Source of the DNA: Acidobacteria bacterium UBA2990
GTDB taxonomy: Bacteria; Acidobacteriota; Vicinamibacteria; Vicinamibacterales; UBA8438
Reading direction: 5' to 3'
Assembly: GCA_002347025.1 (NCBI GenBank)
Contig: DEAE01000031.1
Coordinates: 176,941 to 240,940, forward strand
DNA length: 64,000 nucleotides
A model generated the notes under the pieces. That model had not been told where the DNA came from. It searched no databases and saw only the letters and a list, made by a program, of their open reading frames with translations. A program made the translations under genes and the position numbers. Numbering within the stretch: position 1 is the first letter of the stretch; each line of letters begins with the position of its first letter. Shown here piece after piece: positions 35,530-43,830 of this stretch.

Positions 35530-37848
35530 CTAATTCAAAAGATCAAACACCTTGCTATATTTGACCGTAAACGTTCGTCCACTTCCTATGGGAACAACCT
35601 CCCTCGAAGCAAGAGGGATATCAAAATATCGAATGTCGTTATAGACCACGAACAGGCCAGTGTTGGCATCCGATAACACACCAAAGCGAATGTTGGATGA
35701 CCAGAGATCCCGTCGGTCGTTATACTGAATCAATGCCTGTAGGAACATGCGAGTCGAAAAAGAATAACTGACCCTTACTCGCCCTAAGTTGGTCACGAAG
35801 TCACCCCACGGCAGGCTGATATCATTCCGGTCCAAAGCCAATTCGGCGTTCAGAGTCTCACCTAGCCGCATGTTCAACTGTGGACGAAGCTGAAACCGTT
35901 TCCCACCGAAAAACCCTCCGACTACCGCTTGCGTGTCAAAGGATAGCGAAGCTCCCCGGTTTGTGTGAAACCGAAAAATTCCCTCAGCATGACTATAGGT
36001 CCCCATCGGCACCTCGACATCGGGATTAATCTCAAACGGAGCAAGCACCCCTTCCTTGGTGAGATTCAACCCTGTGCTCACTCTATAACCATTTCGCCAC
36101 TCCACATGATTATCGATATGCGTGTACTGCGTTTCCTGCTGGCCAGTTAGGAAGTTGAAGATCGTGTAGTGGGCCATGTGCGGATTGAGTTGAAGAATAC
36201 CGTGCGAATTATCTGGACGAAACATCGCTCGAGCTTCACCGTCAACCCGTCGGTAGCCTCTACGAGCGTAAAAGCCCACCTCAGGATTGAAATTCGGCCC
36301 AACCTCCGTAACCCCGCCACCAAAACGGTATCGCTCAGATGCGTAGTTCGCGATAGTACTGAGCGCGTGCGTATTGGTCACTGCATCAGGACTTTCCGTT
36401 CTGGCGGCAAACCCTGAAACCGTGCCCTTTTGCCCGATACCCCACCGCCCGTCTACCGCGTAGCTCCGATTGAAATTTCCAGCCGCAGCAGGGGCACCCA
36501 CTGCTGACCGGTTCACAAAGATCGCTCCAATATTCGAACGACTAGCGAAATCCTGCCGCACACGAGTAACTGTAAAGTTGTTGGCAGAGGTAGAGGTCCT
36601 GCCCATCGCTTGGGTCTGCATATTGAGCAATCCAATATTGGTAGCTTTACCGATCTTGCCAGACAGCCGTCCCCCACCCGTGATGGGAACTGGCTCTCCT
36701 CCGTGACCGATACCGATGCGACGACTAAAGAATATTTCGAGCTGACCTGGCTGCCCGACAGAAAACAGGCCGGCATTCTCTAAGAAGAACGGGCGCTTCT
36801 CTGGGAAGAAGAGATTAAATCGATCGAGGTTAACTTGTTGGTCATCGACTTCGACCTGTGCAAAGTCGGTGTTGTAAGTTAAATCCAGCGTCATACTCGG
36901 CGTCACGCTATATTTCAGGTCACCACCGAAATCCCCGATTACCACCCCCTGACCTCCATCCCAATGAATCTCTTCCCCGAGCAGGTATGGCGTGATCTTT
37001 AGATTACGCTGTCGTGGTACCGCTAGGCCTTGTAATTGTCCTGCTAGGGCCAGTCGAGTAAGACTAAATTGCCTAGGCAATGGAGCCCAGTATGATTGTT
37101 CATTTCTGGTCCGGATATTGCGTTGAAAGTTAAGCCCCCAACTCTGAAGATCACTTGCAGGATAGCGAAGTGTCCGGAATGGAATAGCGAACTCTGCTGT
37201 CCAGCCTATATCTGAAACCTGAGTCTCCACCTGCCAGACTCCATCCCAGTTCAAGTTAAGTCCTCCGCCCGAACCACCCTGCTGCTGACTGCCGGACCGG
37301 CGGACCATTCCTCGTCCTCCGCCACCCTGTCCCTCATTGGTCACCTGTCCGTCATACTCGATACCGGCCGGATTGGTTCCGAACACAAATCCGGTTTGCC
37401 TATCAAGAAACGTATCGAGGATTATCTGAAAGCTATCGGTCTCTTGAAGCTGAGAATCACGGCGACTGTCAGCCACAATAATCGTGGCCGGATTTTCGAC
37501 ATAACACACAACACCAAAATACAGAGTGTCCTCCGTATACACGATGAACACATCCGTATGCTCGGACGCTGGATTGCCCTCATCTGGAGTGTTCTGTGTG
37601 AAAGCGGATACCGGCAATGCATCAACCCAAGCAGGGTCGCTTAGCACATCACCATCAACAACAGGACCAGTCTCGATCCTCATCGCTTGGGCAACCTTGG
37701 GTTCTACTGCAGCCACTGCCTCCTCGGAGGCCAGGGTCACTGCCTCCCCTCGAACCACCCAAATCGCTCCAAACAACAGTGCGACGACCCACTGGATTAG
37801 AAAGAGGCAAAGTGGCCTCATAGAGCAGCAAACCCTTTCTACTGACAT
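35530..37848 (-). CDS. DUF5916 outer-membrane protein with CBM9-like N-terminal domain
   Basis: A 772-residue exported protein. The start at 37848 has AAGGA 8 nt upstream; a hydrophobic signal (CLFLIQWVVALLFGAIW) follows. The N-terminal part (about residues 50-220) is a carbohydrate-binding-module family 9-like domain, seen from DGDVLSDPAWVDALPVSAF, DTLYFGVVCY and GWTAEFAIPFRTLRY. The rest is DUF5916, containing NFQRNIRTRNEQSYWAP, TLDLTYNTDFAQVEVD, LFFPEKRPFFLENAGLF and FFSRRIG. DUF5916 is a predicted C-terminal beta-barrel in the outer membrane; strands alternate to the final FTVKYSKVFDLLN. Gly/Gln-rich linkers occur around 195-215. A role in polysaccharide binding or uptake is inferred. It is divergent from the cupin gene. 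Confidence 0.9.
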   Translation of the reverse strand: MSVERVCCSMRPLCLFLIQWVVALLFGAIWVVRGEAVTLASEEAVAAVEPKVAQAMRIETGPVVDGDVLSDPAWVDALPVSAFTQNTPDEGNPASEHTDVFIVYTEDTLYFGVVCYVENPATIIVADSRRDSQLQETDSFQIILDTFLDRQTGFVFGTNPAGIEYDGQVTNEGQGGGGRGMVRRSGSQQQGGSGGGLNLNWDGVWQVETQVSDIGWTAEFAIPFRTLRYPASDLQSWGLNFQRNIRTRNEQSYWAPLPRQFSLTRLALAGQLQGLAVPRQRNLKITPYLLGEEIHWDGGQGVVIGDFGGDLKYSVTPSMTLDLTYNTDFAQVEVDDQQVNLDRFNLFFPEKRPFFLENAGLFSVGQPGQLEIFFSRRIGIGHGGEPVPITGGGRLSGKIGKATNIGLLNMQTQAMGRTSTSANNFTVTRVRQDFASRSNIGAIFVNRSAVGAPAAAGNFNRSYAVDGRWGIGQKGTVSGFAARTESPDAVTNTHALSTIANYASERYRFGGGVTEVGPNFNPEVGFYARRGYRRVDGEARAMFRPDNSHGILQLNPHMAHYTIFNFLTGQQETQYTHIDNHVEWRNGYRVSTGLNLTKEGVLAPFEINPDVEVPMGTYSHAEGIFRFHTNRGASLSFDTQAVVGGFFGGKRFQLRPQLNMRLGETLNAELALDRNDISLPWGDFVTNLGRVRVSYSFSTRMFLQALIQYNDRRDLWSSNIRFGVLSDANTGLFVVYNDIRYFDIPLASREVVPIGSGRTFTVKYSKVFDLLN

Positions 37849-37987
37849 CACAGGTGTCCTTGATGTTGTTGAAGAACAAATGCCGCGATATAACCTGTAC
37901 AGTTGGAGCACCAGTCCAACCACCCGCTAAAACATCAGGATATCTTCACCTCGAAACATTGATGCCCACAAATGACACACTTATCAC

Positions 37988-38383
37988 ATGACCCACCATT
38001 TTAGGCACGTACAACTTCCAAACGCACCGGACACTATCGCTCCTGATGGCTCCGAGGTTCGCGTCCTCGGTAAATTGACCCATGGGAGCCTCGCGCACTT
38101 CACCCTTGCCCCAGGGCAGATCTCAAAGCCAGTCAAACACCAAACCGTAGAAGAAATGTGGTACGTGATAGGGGGAACCGGACAGATGTGGGTACGGCAG
38201 GCTGAATCCGAACAGATCGTTAATTTGTGCCAAGGGACAGCACTCTGCATCCCTGTAGGTACCCACTTTCAATTCCGATGCGATTCCGTAGAGCCTCTAG
38301 TGGCAGTTGGAGTCACTATGCCCCCATGGCCTGGCATGGATGAAGCAATTATCGTCAAGGGCATCTGGCATCCAAGGGCCTGA
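37988..38383 (+). CDS. Cupin-domain protein
   Basis: A 131-residue single-domain cupin (small beta-barrel). Motif 1 reads PVKHQTVEEMWYVIGGTG with the H-x4-E-type metal ligands (His50, Glu54/55), and motif 2 reads ALCIPVGTHFQFR with the expected P-x-G-x-x-H (His near residue 93). It can therefore bind a metal and could be an isomerase, dioxygenase or sensor domain; nothing identifies the substrate. It has no signal peptide, no clear ribosome site and is divergent from the DUF5916 gene with a gap of 139 nt, which probably holds promoters of both. Confidence 0.85.
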   Translation: MTHHFRHVQLPNAPDTIAPDGSEVRVLGKLTHGSLAHFTLAPGQISKPVKHQTVEEMWYVIGGTGQMWVRQAESEQIVNLCQGTALCIPVGTHFQFRCDSVEPLVAVGVTMPPWPGMDEAIIVKGIWHPRA

Positions 38384-38605
38384 AGTCACACCATGTCAAT
38401 CATCTTCCTCGAAAGACATCAGAAGGCCACTACCCACGGTACATATCCACCTGGAAGCCAGCGATGCTTCGCTCACTAGCATTACCTAGCGCAGGAAACG
38501 CAGTAAGACACCTGACTCGCCGTGCAGACCGACAAACGATTAAACCAAATACGACCACAACCCGATAACCCTCCTTGAGTGTTTTTTCGACCGAGAGATT
38601 CGATT

Positions 38606-39097
38606 ATGAGACCCTGGCTGCCATGCAACCTACCTATTGGACTTTGCTTTTTGATGGTCGTTCACACTCAGACACCGACTGTCATTCAAGGCCATGTGCA
38701 GAGACAATCTGAGTCAGACGCGCTTGAGTGTCTAGCGCTAACCCTTTATTGGGAAGCCGGAGGCGAACCCTCAGCTGGTTTAGCCGCCGTCGGCTGGGTT
38801 GTTCTAAACCGTCAGGCTCACCCAGACTTTCCTTCTACAATATGTCAGGTAGTCCGAGAAGGAGACAACCAACCTGGCTGCCAATTCACCTACTCGTGCG
38901 ACGGAAAGAGTGACACACCAGCTGATCTTAAGCTCTGGTCTCGCGTTCAAACGATCGCGCAAGAAGTGATAAAACAAACGATCCCTGACCCCACCAACGG
39001 AGCTCTTTTCTTTCACGCCGCCAACCTAGCAGAGGTTCCCTGGGCCATTCCCCGAGAACGCACAGCGCAGATTGGCAATCAAATCTACTACCGATAA
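38606..39097 (+). CDS. SleB-type cell-wall hydrolase, exported
   Basis: A 163-residue exported protein of the Hydrolase_2 (SleB) family, which contains spore cortex and other peptidoglycan-lytic enzymes. A short signal peptide (IGLCFLMVVHTQT) precedes the catalytic domain, which runs from ESDALECLALTLYWEAGGEP (general acid Glu in the YWEA motif) to FFHAANLAEVPW and closes with RTAQIGNQIYYR. C-x-C pairs around GCQFTYSCDG fit the family disulfide. The ATG at 38606 (GAGAG 8 nt upstream) is chosen over the GTG at 38579. In non-sporulating bacteria such enzymes serve in wall remodelling. It is adjacent to ppk on the other strand. Confidence 0.88.
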   Translation: MRPWLPCNLPIGLCFLMVVHTQTPTVIQGHVQRQSESDALECLALTLYWEAGGEPSAGLAAVGWVVLNRQAHPDFPSTICQVVREGDNQPGCQFTYSCDGKSDTPADLKLWSRVQTIAQEVIKQTIPDPTNGALFFHAANLAEVPWAIPRERTAQIGNQIYYR

Positions 39098-39233
39098 CTA
39101 GTGGTCGCTAAGATCTGAGACTCCCAACGCCCTCTACCTGTGGTTCACTCGCCTACACCTGGTGGAGTGAGTGATGAATAAAGCCCTTCCGAAACGGGCA
39201 TCATCCACCACGAGCCTAACTGAGAGCTTTCTC

Positions 39234-41408
39234 CTACAACACGAGCCCCTTACGGGCCCGCAGAATCAGCTCTTCCTGAACTGCATAGCGTGGTTCTCCA
39301 CTCTTAGCCGTTCTTAGTACATAACTACCGTCCGCTTGGCAATCCCAGACCGAACAATTATCTCGGTCATAGGCAGCAAGGATCTCATCGAGTTCCGTTT
39401 TTAATTCTTCAGACTCGACCGGAATCACCGTCTCAACACGCCCGTCTAGATTACGTCTCATCCAATCTGCCGAACCGATGAAGTGCTCGGCGTGATCACC
39501 ATTCACAAAGCGGAACACGCGACTGTGCTCAAGAAATCGACCAACAACACTGAAGACGCTAATGTTGTCCGATAAACCTTTCACCCCAGGCCGCAAACAG
39601 CATAAGCCCCTTACGCTGAGTCGAATCCGAACACCAGCCTGACTCGCCTCATAGAGTTCTTTGATAATTTCCACATCCTGCAACTGATTCATTTTGGCAT
39701 CTATTCCAGACGGACGCCCAGCTCGAGCATGGCTAGCTTCTCGTCGAATCAGTTGGGTAAATCGCCTGCGCATCGACACAGGCGCCACTATAAGCTTGCT
39801 GTGCTCAGGGGAAGGAATAACCCCGGTCAGAGAATTGAAGACAGTAGCAACATCCTGGCAAATAGTCTCATTCGCGGTCAGTAAACCAAGGTCCTCATAG
39901 ACTTTGGCCGTTCCTGAGTGATAGTTGCCGGTACCAAGGTGGGCGTAAAATCGGACACCTCCAGCCTCTTCCCGAACTACCAGAGCAAGCTTAACGTGGG
40001 TCTTCAAACGTTCTACACCGTAAGAAACGTGCACACCTTCCTTTTCAAGGAAGTTTCCCCAAGCGATATTAGGAGCCTCATCAAGTCGGGCTGTGATTTC
40101 GACCAATACCGCCACCTGTTTACCTCTCCTAGCCGCATCAGCAAGAGCACGCAGCAATGGCGAATCACTACTGGTTCGATAAATAGTCAACTTGATGGCT
40201 AGTACCTTCTCATCAATAGCCGCTGCATTGAGAAAACGCAGCACCGTCCTGTCAAAACTCTGATAGGGATGGTGGAGCAAAATATCTCCACGAGCTATCT
40301 CATCGAAAATCGCCGCTGTACCCGTAGGCGACAGAGCCTGCAGGCGAGGGTGCTCTACCGGCTGATGGGGAGGTTCAAGCAACTCCAAACGGCCCTGGCT
40401 ATCAAAGTCTCGTAGATCGCACAACCCCAGAGGGGCCTCGCTCCGATACACATCATCGCTTCCAATAGCTAACTGCGTTACCAACCACTCCACTAGGTGT
40501 TCAGGCATTGCACTATCTACCTGCAACCTGGCAACACCAGCAAACCTCCGCGCTTTCAGCTCTGAACTAACCTGACGAATAATGCTACCGGGTTCCATAA
40601 CAGGGCTGTCATCGCCACTTTCTTCATCTCGGTCGACAGCTCCCTCTATTCCTCGGGTCACACGAAAGAGATGCACCACAGCAGGTGAAGGGGATGGATA
40701 TATCAGGTCGAAATTCGCAGCAATAACCTGCTCAATTGGAACTACAGCCGTGCGATCTGGCAGTCGCACCCAACGTGGCCGATTCCCTGGGACTTTAATC
40801 CTGAGAAAGCGAACCCCACCATCCTGAGGAATCGAAACGGCCAAATTCAAACCCAAATTACTGATGAAAGGGAATGGATGCTCGGAATCAACGGCTAGCG
40901 GCGTCAGGATGGGCTGAATATTGCGAGCAAAATAGTCGCGCAGTGCGGCACATTCTTCTCTGGCCAACTCCTGGTGATCCAAGATCGGAAGGTCTGCCTT
41001 CGACAGGGCTGGCCGCAATTCATCACGCCATAGACGACTAAATTCGCACACTTGAACCAAAAGTTGCTCGCGACACGCCTGAAACTCTTCCAAAGGAGTA
41101 CGTCCGTCGACAGATACGGCTGTCAGCCCAGCCGCAATCTCTCGCTTCAATCCGCTTACTCGCTTCATGAAAAATTCGTCATGAAGCATGCCGATGATCC
41201 CAGCGAACTTAACCCGCTCAAGTAATGGAATATCGTCACGCCCAACCATATGTAAGACGCGCCTAGCGAATCCTAGCCAACTCAACTCCCGACTGACGAA
41301 CGCCTTAGACAGCCCAAGCTCTCGAATGCGTCCCGCAATAGATTGAGATTCCGTGGTCACAGTAATTGCTAATGTTAATATTCCGTTCAAGGATCGATTA
41401 TAGGACAT
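39234..41408 (-). CDS. ppk: Polyphosphate kinase 1
   Basis: A 724-residue PPK1 that reversibly transfers the gamma-phosphate of ATP to polyphosphate. The N domain starts with FVSRELSWLGFARRVL. The catalytic C-terminal domains show FLNAAAIDEKVLAIKLTIYR, TARLDEAPNIAWGNFLEKEG, FYAHLGTGNYHSGTAKVYED (phosphohistidine region HLGTGNY) and EHSRVFRFVNGDHAEHFIGSADWM (second His, EHSRVF, and the SADWM motif), split here at 20 residues: EHSRVFRFVNGDHAEHF. The family-typical length is kept (E. coli about 688). The start is uncertain: 41408 is the closest ATG and lies 4 nt from the divergent ppx start; the open frame extends to 41471. It pairs functionally with the neighbouring ppx and CHAD genes. Confidence 0.95.
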   Translation of the reverse strand: MSYNRSLNGILTLAITVTTESQSIAGRIRELGLSKAFVSRELSWLGFARRVLHMVGRDDIPLLERVKFAGIIGMLHDEFFMKRVSGLKREIAAGLTAVSVDGRTPLEEFQACREQLLVQVCEFSRLWRDELRPALSKADLPILDHQELAREECAALRDYFARNIQPILTPLAVDSEHPFPFISNLGLNLAVSIPQDGGVRFLRIKVPGNRPRWVRLPDRTAVVPIEQVIAANFDLIYPSPSPAVVHLFRVTRGIEGAVDRDEESGDDSPVMEPGSIIRQVSSELKARRFAGVARLQVDSAMPEHLVEWLVTQLAIGSDDVYRSEAPLGLCDLRDFDSQGRLELLEPPHQPVEHPRLQALSPTGTAAIFDEIARGDILLHHPYQSFDRTVLRFLNAAAIDEKVLAIKLTIYRTSSDSPLLRALADAARRGKQVAVLVEITARLDEAPNIAWGNFLEKEGVHVSYGVERLKTHVKLALVVREEAGGVRFYAHLGTGNYHSGTAKVYEDLGLLTANETICQDVATVFNSLTGVIPSPEHSKLIVAPVSMRRRFTQLIRREASHARAGRPSGIDAKMNQLQDVEIIKELYEASQAGVRIRLSVRGLCCLRPGVKGLSDNISVFSVVGRFLEHSRVFRFVNGDHAEHFIGSADWMRRNLDGRVETVIPVESEELKTELDEILAAYDRDNCSVWDCQADGSYVLRTAKSGEPRYAVQEELILRARKGLVL

Positions 41409-41412
41409 ACTC

Positions 41413-42918
41413 GTGGGCAACTCGGTTCGGACAATTCCCGAAAGCATCGCCGCCGTCGATCTTGGTTCCAATAGCTTTCACATGCTCATTGCTCGAACCA
41501 AAGGAGGCGAGCCGATTGTCATCGACCGGCTTCGTGAAATGGTTCAACTTGCCTCTGGGCTAGACAAGATGGGCCGTCTAACGCTACCGATCAAACAAAA
41601 AGCAATCGGCTGCCTTAGACGTTTCGGACAGCGTTTACGGCATACTCCATCCACTGCCGTTCGCGCGGTAGGCACGAACACTCTGCGTGCCGCTGAGAAC
41701 GCCGGTGAATTCTTGACCGACGCAGAAGAGGCCTTAGGTCACTCCATTGAAACAATCTCAGGCATCGAAGAAGCCCGCCTAATTTTTCTCGGTGTTACCC
41801 AAACACTTCCAGAGCCCAGAATCCGACGACTAGTTATAGACATAGGTGGGGGAAGCACGGAACTAATTGTCGGCAAAGGGATTACCCCTCAGGACATGGA
41901 GAGCCTCTATATGGGCTGCATCACATTCAGCCAAGTCTATTTTCCTGACGGAAGACTCACGACTGACAACTGGCGTCGCGCCGAACTAGCAGCCCTCCAG
42001 GAACTGGAACCAATCCGTGAACGATTTCTCCGGTTCAACTGGCAGGAGGTAGTAGGCGCATCTGGAACGATCCGCGCTGTTTATGACCTTGTGATCAACT
42101 ACGGTTGGGACGATTCTGGGATCACAGCACCATCGCTACGAAAGCTACGTGACCTAATCTTGAAAGCGGGTCGAGTTGACCGATTGAAGCTCTCGGGCCT
42201 CAACCCGGCACGGCAATCCACCATTGCCGCCGGCATTGTCATCCTACTTGCCCTGTTCGACACTCTATCCATTGAGTCGATGCGACGCTCCGATGGTGCC
42301 CTACGCGAAGGCCTGCTCTATGACCTCCTAGGTCGCATTCGAGAGACCGATGTCCGAGCCAGAAGCGTCTCTGCTTTGACAGATCGCGCTAGCGTAGATC
42401 AGACCCAAGCCGATCGGGTTCAATTCACCGCGCTTGCCTTACTCGGCCAAGTAACAGAAGACTGGAATCTTAACGACCACGACGCGCATCAGTTCCTTTC
42501 CTGGGCGGCACAACTCCACGAGATCGGGCTCGACATCGCTCACAGCCACCACCATAGGCATGGCGAGTACATAGTCACACATGCAGACTTACTGGGATTT
42601 TCGCTACCAGAGCAGCAGCTCCTAGCAACACTCGTTCGCTCACACCGCCGCAAGTTCCCATCGTCAACCTTCAGCGACATCCCGTTCCGTTGGGCGAAGG
42701 TGGCTGAAAGGTTGGCGATTCTACTTCGTCTGGCGGTCGTGCTCCACCGTAGTCGGAGCCCCTTAGCACTGCCGCCCCTCAGACTTGAAGCTTTAAAAAA
42801 ACACCTGAAACTTCGTTTTCCCAGCGGCTGGTTAGACGAGCATCCTTTAACCCGCGCGGACCTCACCACCGAAACTACTTACCTGAAAGCAGCCGGCTAC
42901 CATCTATCTTTTAAATGA
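41413..42918 (+). CDS. ppx: Ppx/GppA exopolyphosphatase with HD-type C-terminal domain
   Basis: A 501-residue enzyme that removes terminal phosphate from polyphosphate (Ppx) or hydrolyses pppGpp (GppA); sequence alone cannot separate the two, but adjacency to ppk favours Ppx. It begins with the ASKHA phosphate-binding loop AAVDLGSNSFHMLIA (residues 13-27), then AVRAVGTNTLRAAEN, the glycine-rich VIDIGGGSTELIVG loop near 140, and RSTIAAGIVILLAL-like helices. The C-terminal third (AAQLHEIGLDIAHSHHHRH) is the HD-like helical domain. The GTG start at 41413 has AGGA (41402-41405) 7 nt upstream, inside the first codons of the divergent ppk. The length matches E. coli Ppx (about 513). Confidence 0.93.
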   Translation: MGNSVRTIPESIAAVDLGSNSFHMLIARTKGGEPIVIDRLREMVQLASGLDKMGRLTLPIKQKAIGCLRRFGQRLRHTPSTAVRAVGTNTLRAAENAGEFLTDAEEALGHSIETISGIEEARLIFLGVTQTLPEPRIRRLVIDIGGGSTELIVGKGITPQDMESLYMGCITFSQVYFPDGRLTTDNWRRAELAALQELEPIRERFLRFNWQEVVGASGTIRAVYDLVINYGWDDSGITAPSLRKLRDLILKAGRVDRLKLSGLNPARQSTIAAGIVILLALFDTLSIESMRRSDGALREGLLYDLLGRIRETDVRARSVSALTDRASVDQTQADRVQFTALALLGQVTEDWNLNDHDAHQFLSWAAQLHEIGLDIAHSHHHRHGEYIVTHADLLGFSLPEQQLLATLVRSHRRKFPSSTFSDIPFRWAKVAERLAILLRLAVVLHRSRSPLALPPLRLEALKKHLKLRFPSGWLDEHPLTRADLTTETTYLKAAGYHLSFK

Positions 42919-42947
42919 AAGCTATTAATCAAACTAAATAGCCTGCC

Positions 42948-42962
42948 AAGGCGCCTCGCCTT
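42948..42962. terminator. Compact hairpin after ppx
   Basis: AAGGCG (42948-42953) pairs with CGCCTT (42957-42962) around a 3-nt loop, 30 nt past the ppx stop and between convergent genes. No T-run follows, so terminator function is plausible but weak. Confidence 0.35.
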
Positions 42963-43074
42963 ACAAGCCTCAAAGCCTTTCTGTACTAGCGCAATAACTG
43001 AATCAACTCATCACGACAACAGGCTGAAGTCGACATCAGCGTTCTAGACTAGCCATGTCGAAACAAAACGGCAC

Positions 43075-43830
43075 CTAAAACGGGACCCCACCCGTAAGCA
43101 GCCCGGCGATCTCGGACCAGAGCCCAACATAGGCCCTAGCCGCGGCGCCAGTCTGTGAGAACGTCAACAGTGGAGCCCGCTTGGCGCTCATCTGTTCCAC
43201 CTCACTAGAGCAAGGAATCATTGTCCGAAGAACAGGAAATGGCAGGTCCTCTGCATGTTCACAGATTTCGCGATGGAGTAACTTACGGTTATCCACCATC
43301 GAAAAAAATGTCAGAACCTGAACATCAAATGCCCGAGTTCGCAAATGCTTGGCAAGCTGCTTCAGTGTCCGTCTGGAGAGTGTCGTGGGTATTGTTGGAA
43401 CCACCAAAACATCGGAGAGAAAGAAGACTGCTTCTGACACCAAAGAAATGCTAGGAGCACAATCCAAGAATAGGTAATCGTAATGGTCCGCCAACGACCG
43501 AACCCGACGATTCAGTCGGCGAGCATCCTTAGCCTTCCCGAGAAGGATATCTAGATGTCGATAGGAAAAATCTGACGGTAAAAGGTCGAGACCGTCATAG
43601 TCTGTCGCTCGAATATGCTTTTGCCAAGACCACTTATCACCACCAAGCAGCTGATTGCCACCACCTTTGACTTTCGCTTTAGCGCGAAAACAATATGTCG
43701 CTGCACCCTGTGGATCTAGGTCACAAACAAGGGTTCGAAACCCTGACCTTGCAGCCAAATATCCCAAGTTGACCGCCGCGGCGGTCTTTCCAACACCTCC
43801 TTTAAGGTTGTAGGTCGCCAGAACCTTCAT
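43075..43830 (-). CDS. Orphan ParA/MinD-type ATPase, coupled to a CHAD gene
   Basis: A 251-residue ParA-family P-loop ATPase. The deviant Walker A is K10-G-G-V-G-K15-T, including the signature lysine needed for sandwich dimers; Walker A' is VCDLDPQGAAT (Asp37/Asp39), and Walker B is YLFLDCAPSISLVS near residue 120. There is no N-terminal DNA-binding HTH, so it matches short, non-plasmid ParA proteins that position cargos on the nucleoid. No parB or parS is seen in the window. It overlaps the CHAD gene by ATGA (43830-43827), so the two are translated together. The product could position a CHAD-bound polyphosphate granule; this is inference from linkage. Confidence 0.9.
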   Translation of the reverse strand: MKVLATYNLKGGVGKTAAAVNLGYLAARSGFRTLVCDLDPQGAATYCFRAKAKVKGGGNQLLGGDKWSWQKHIRATDYDGLDLLPSDFSYRHLDILLGKAKDARRLNRRVRSLADHYDYLFLDCAPSISLVSEAVFFLSDVLVVPTIPTTLSRRTLKQLAKHLRTRAFDVQVLTFFSMVDNRKLLHREICEHAEDLPFPVLRTMIPCSSEVEQMSAKRAPLLTFSQTGAAARAYVGLWSEIAGLLTGGVPF

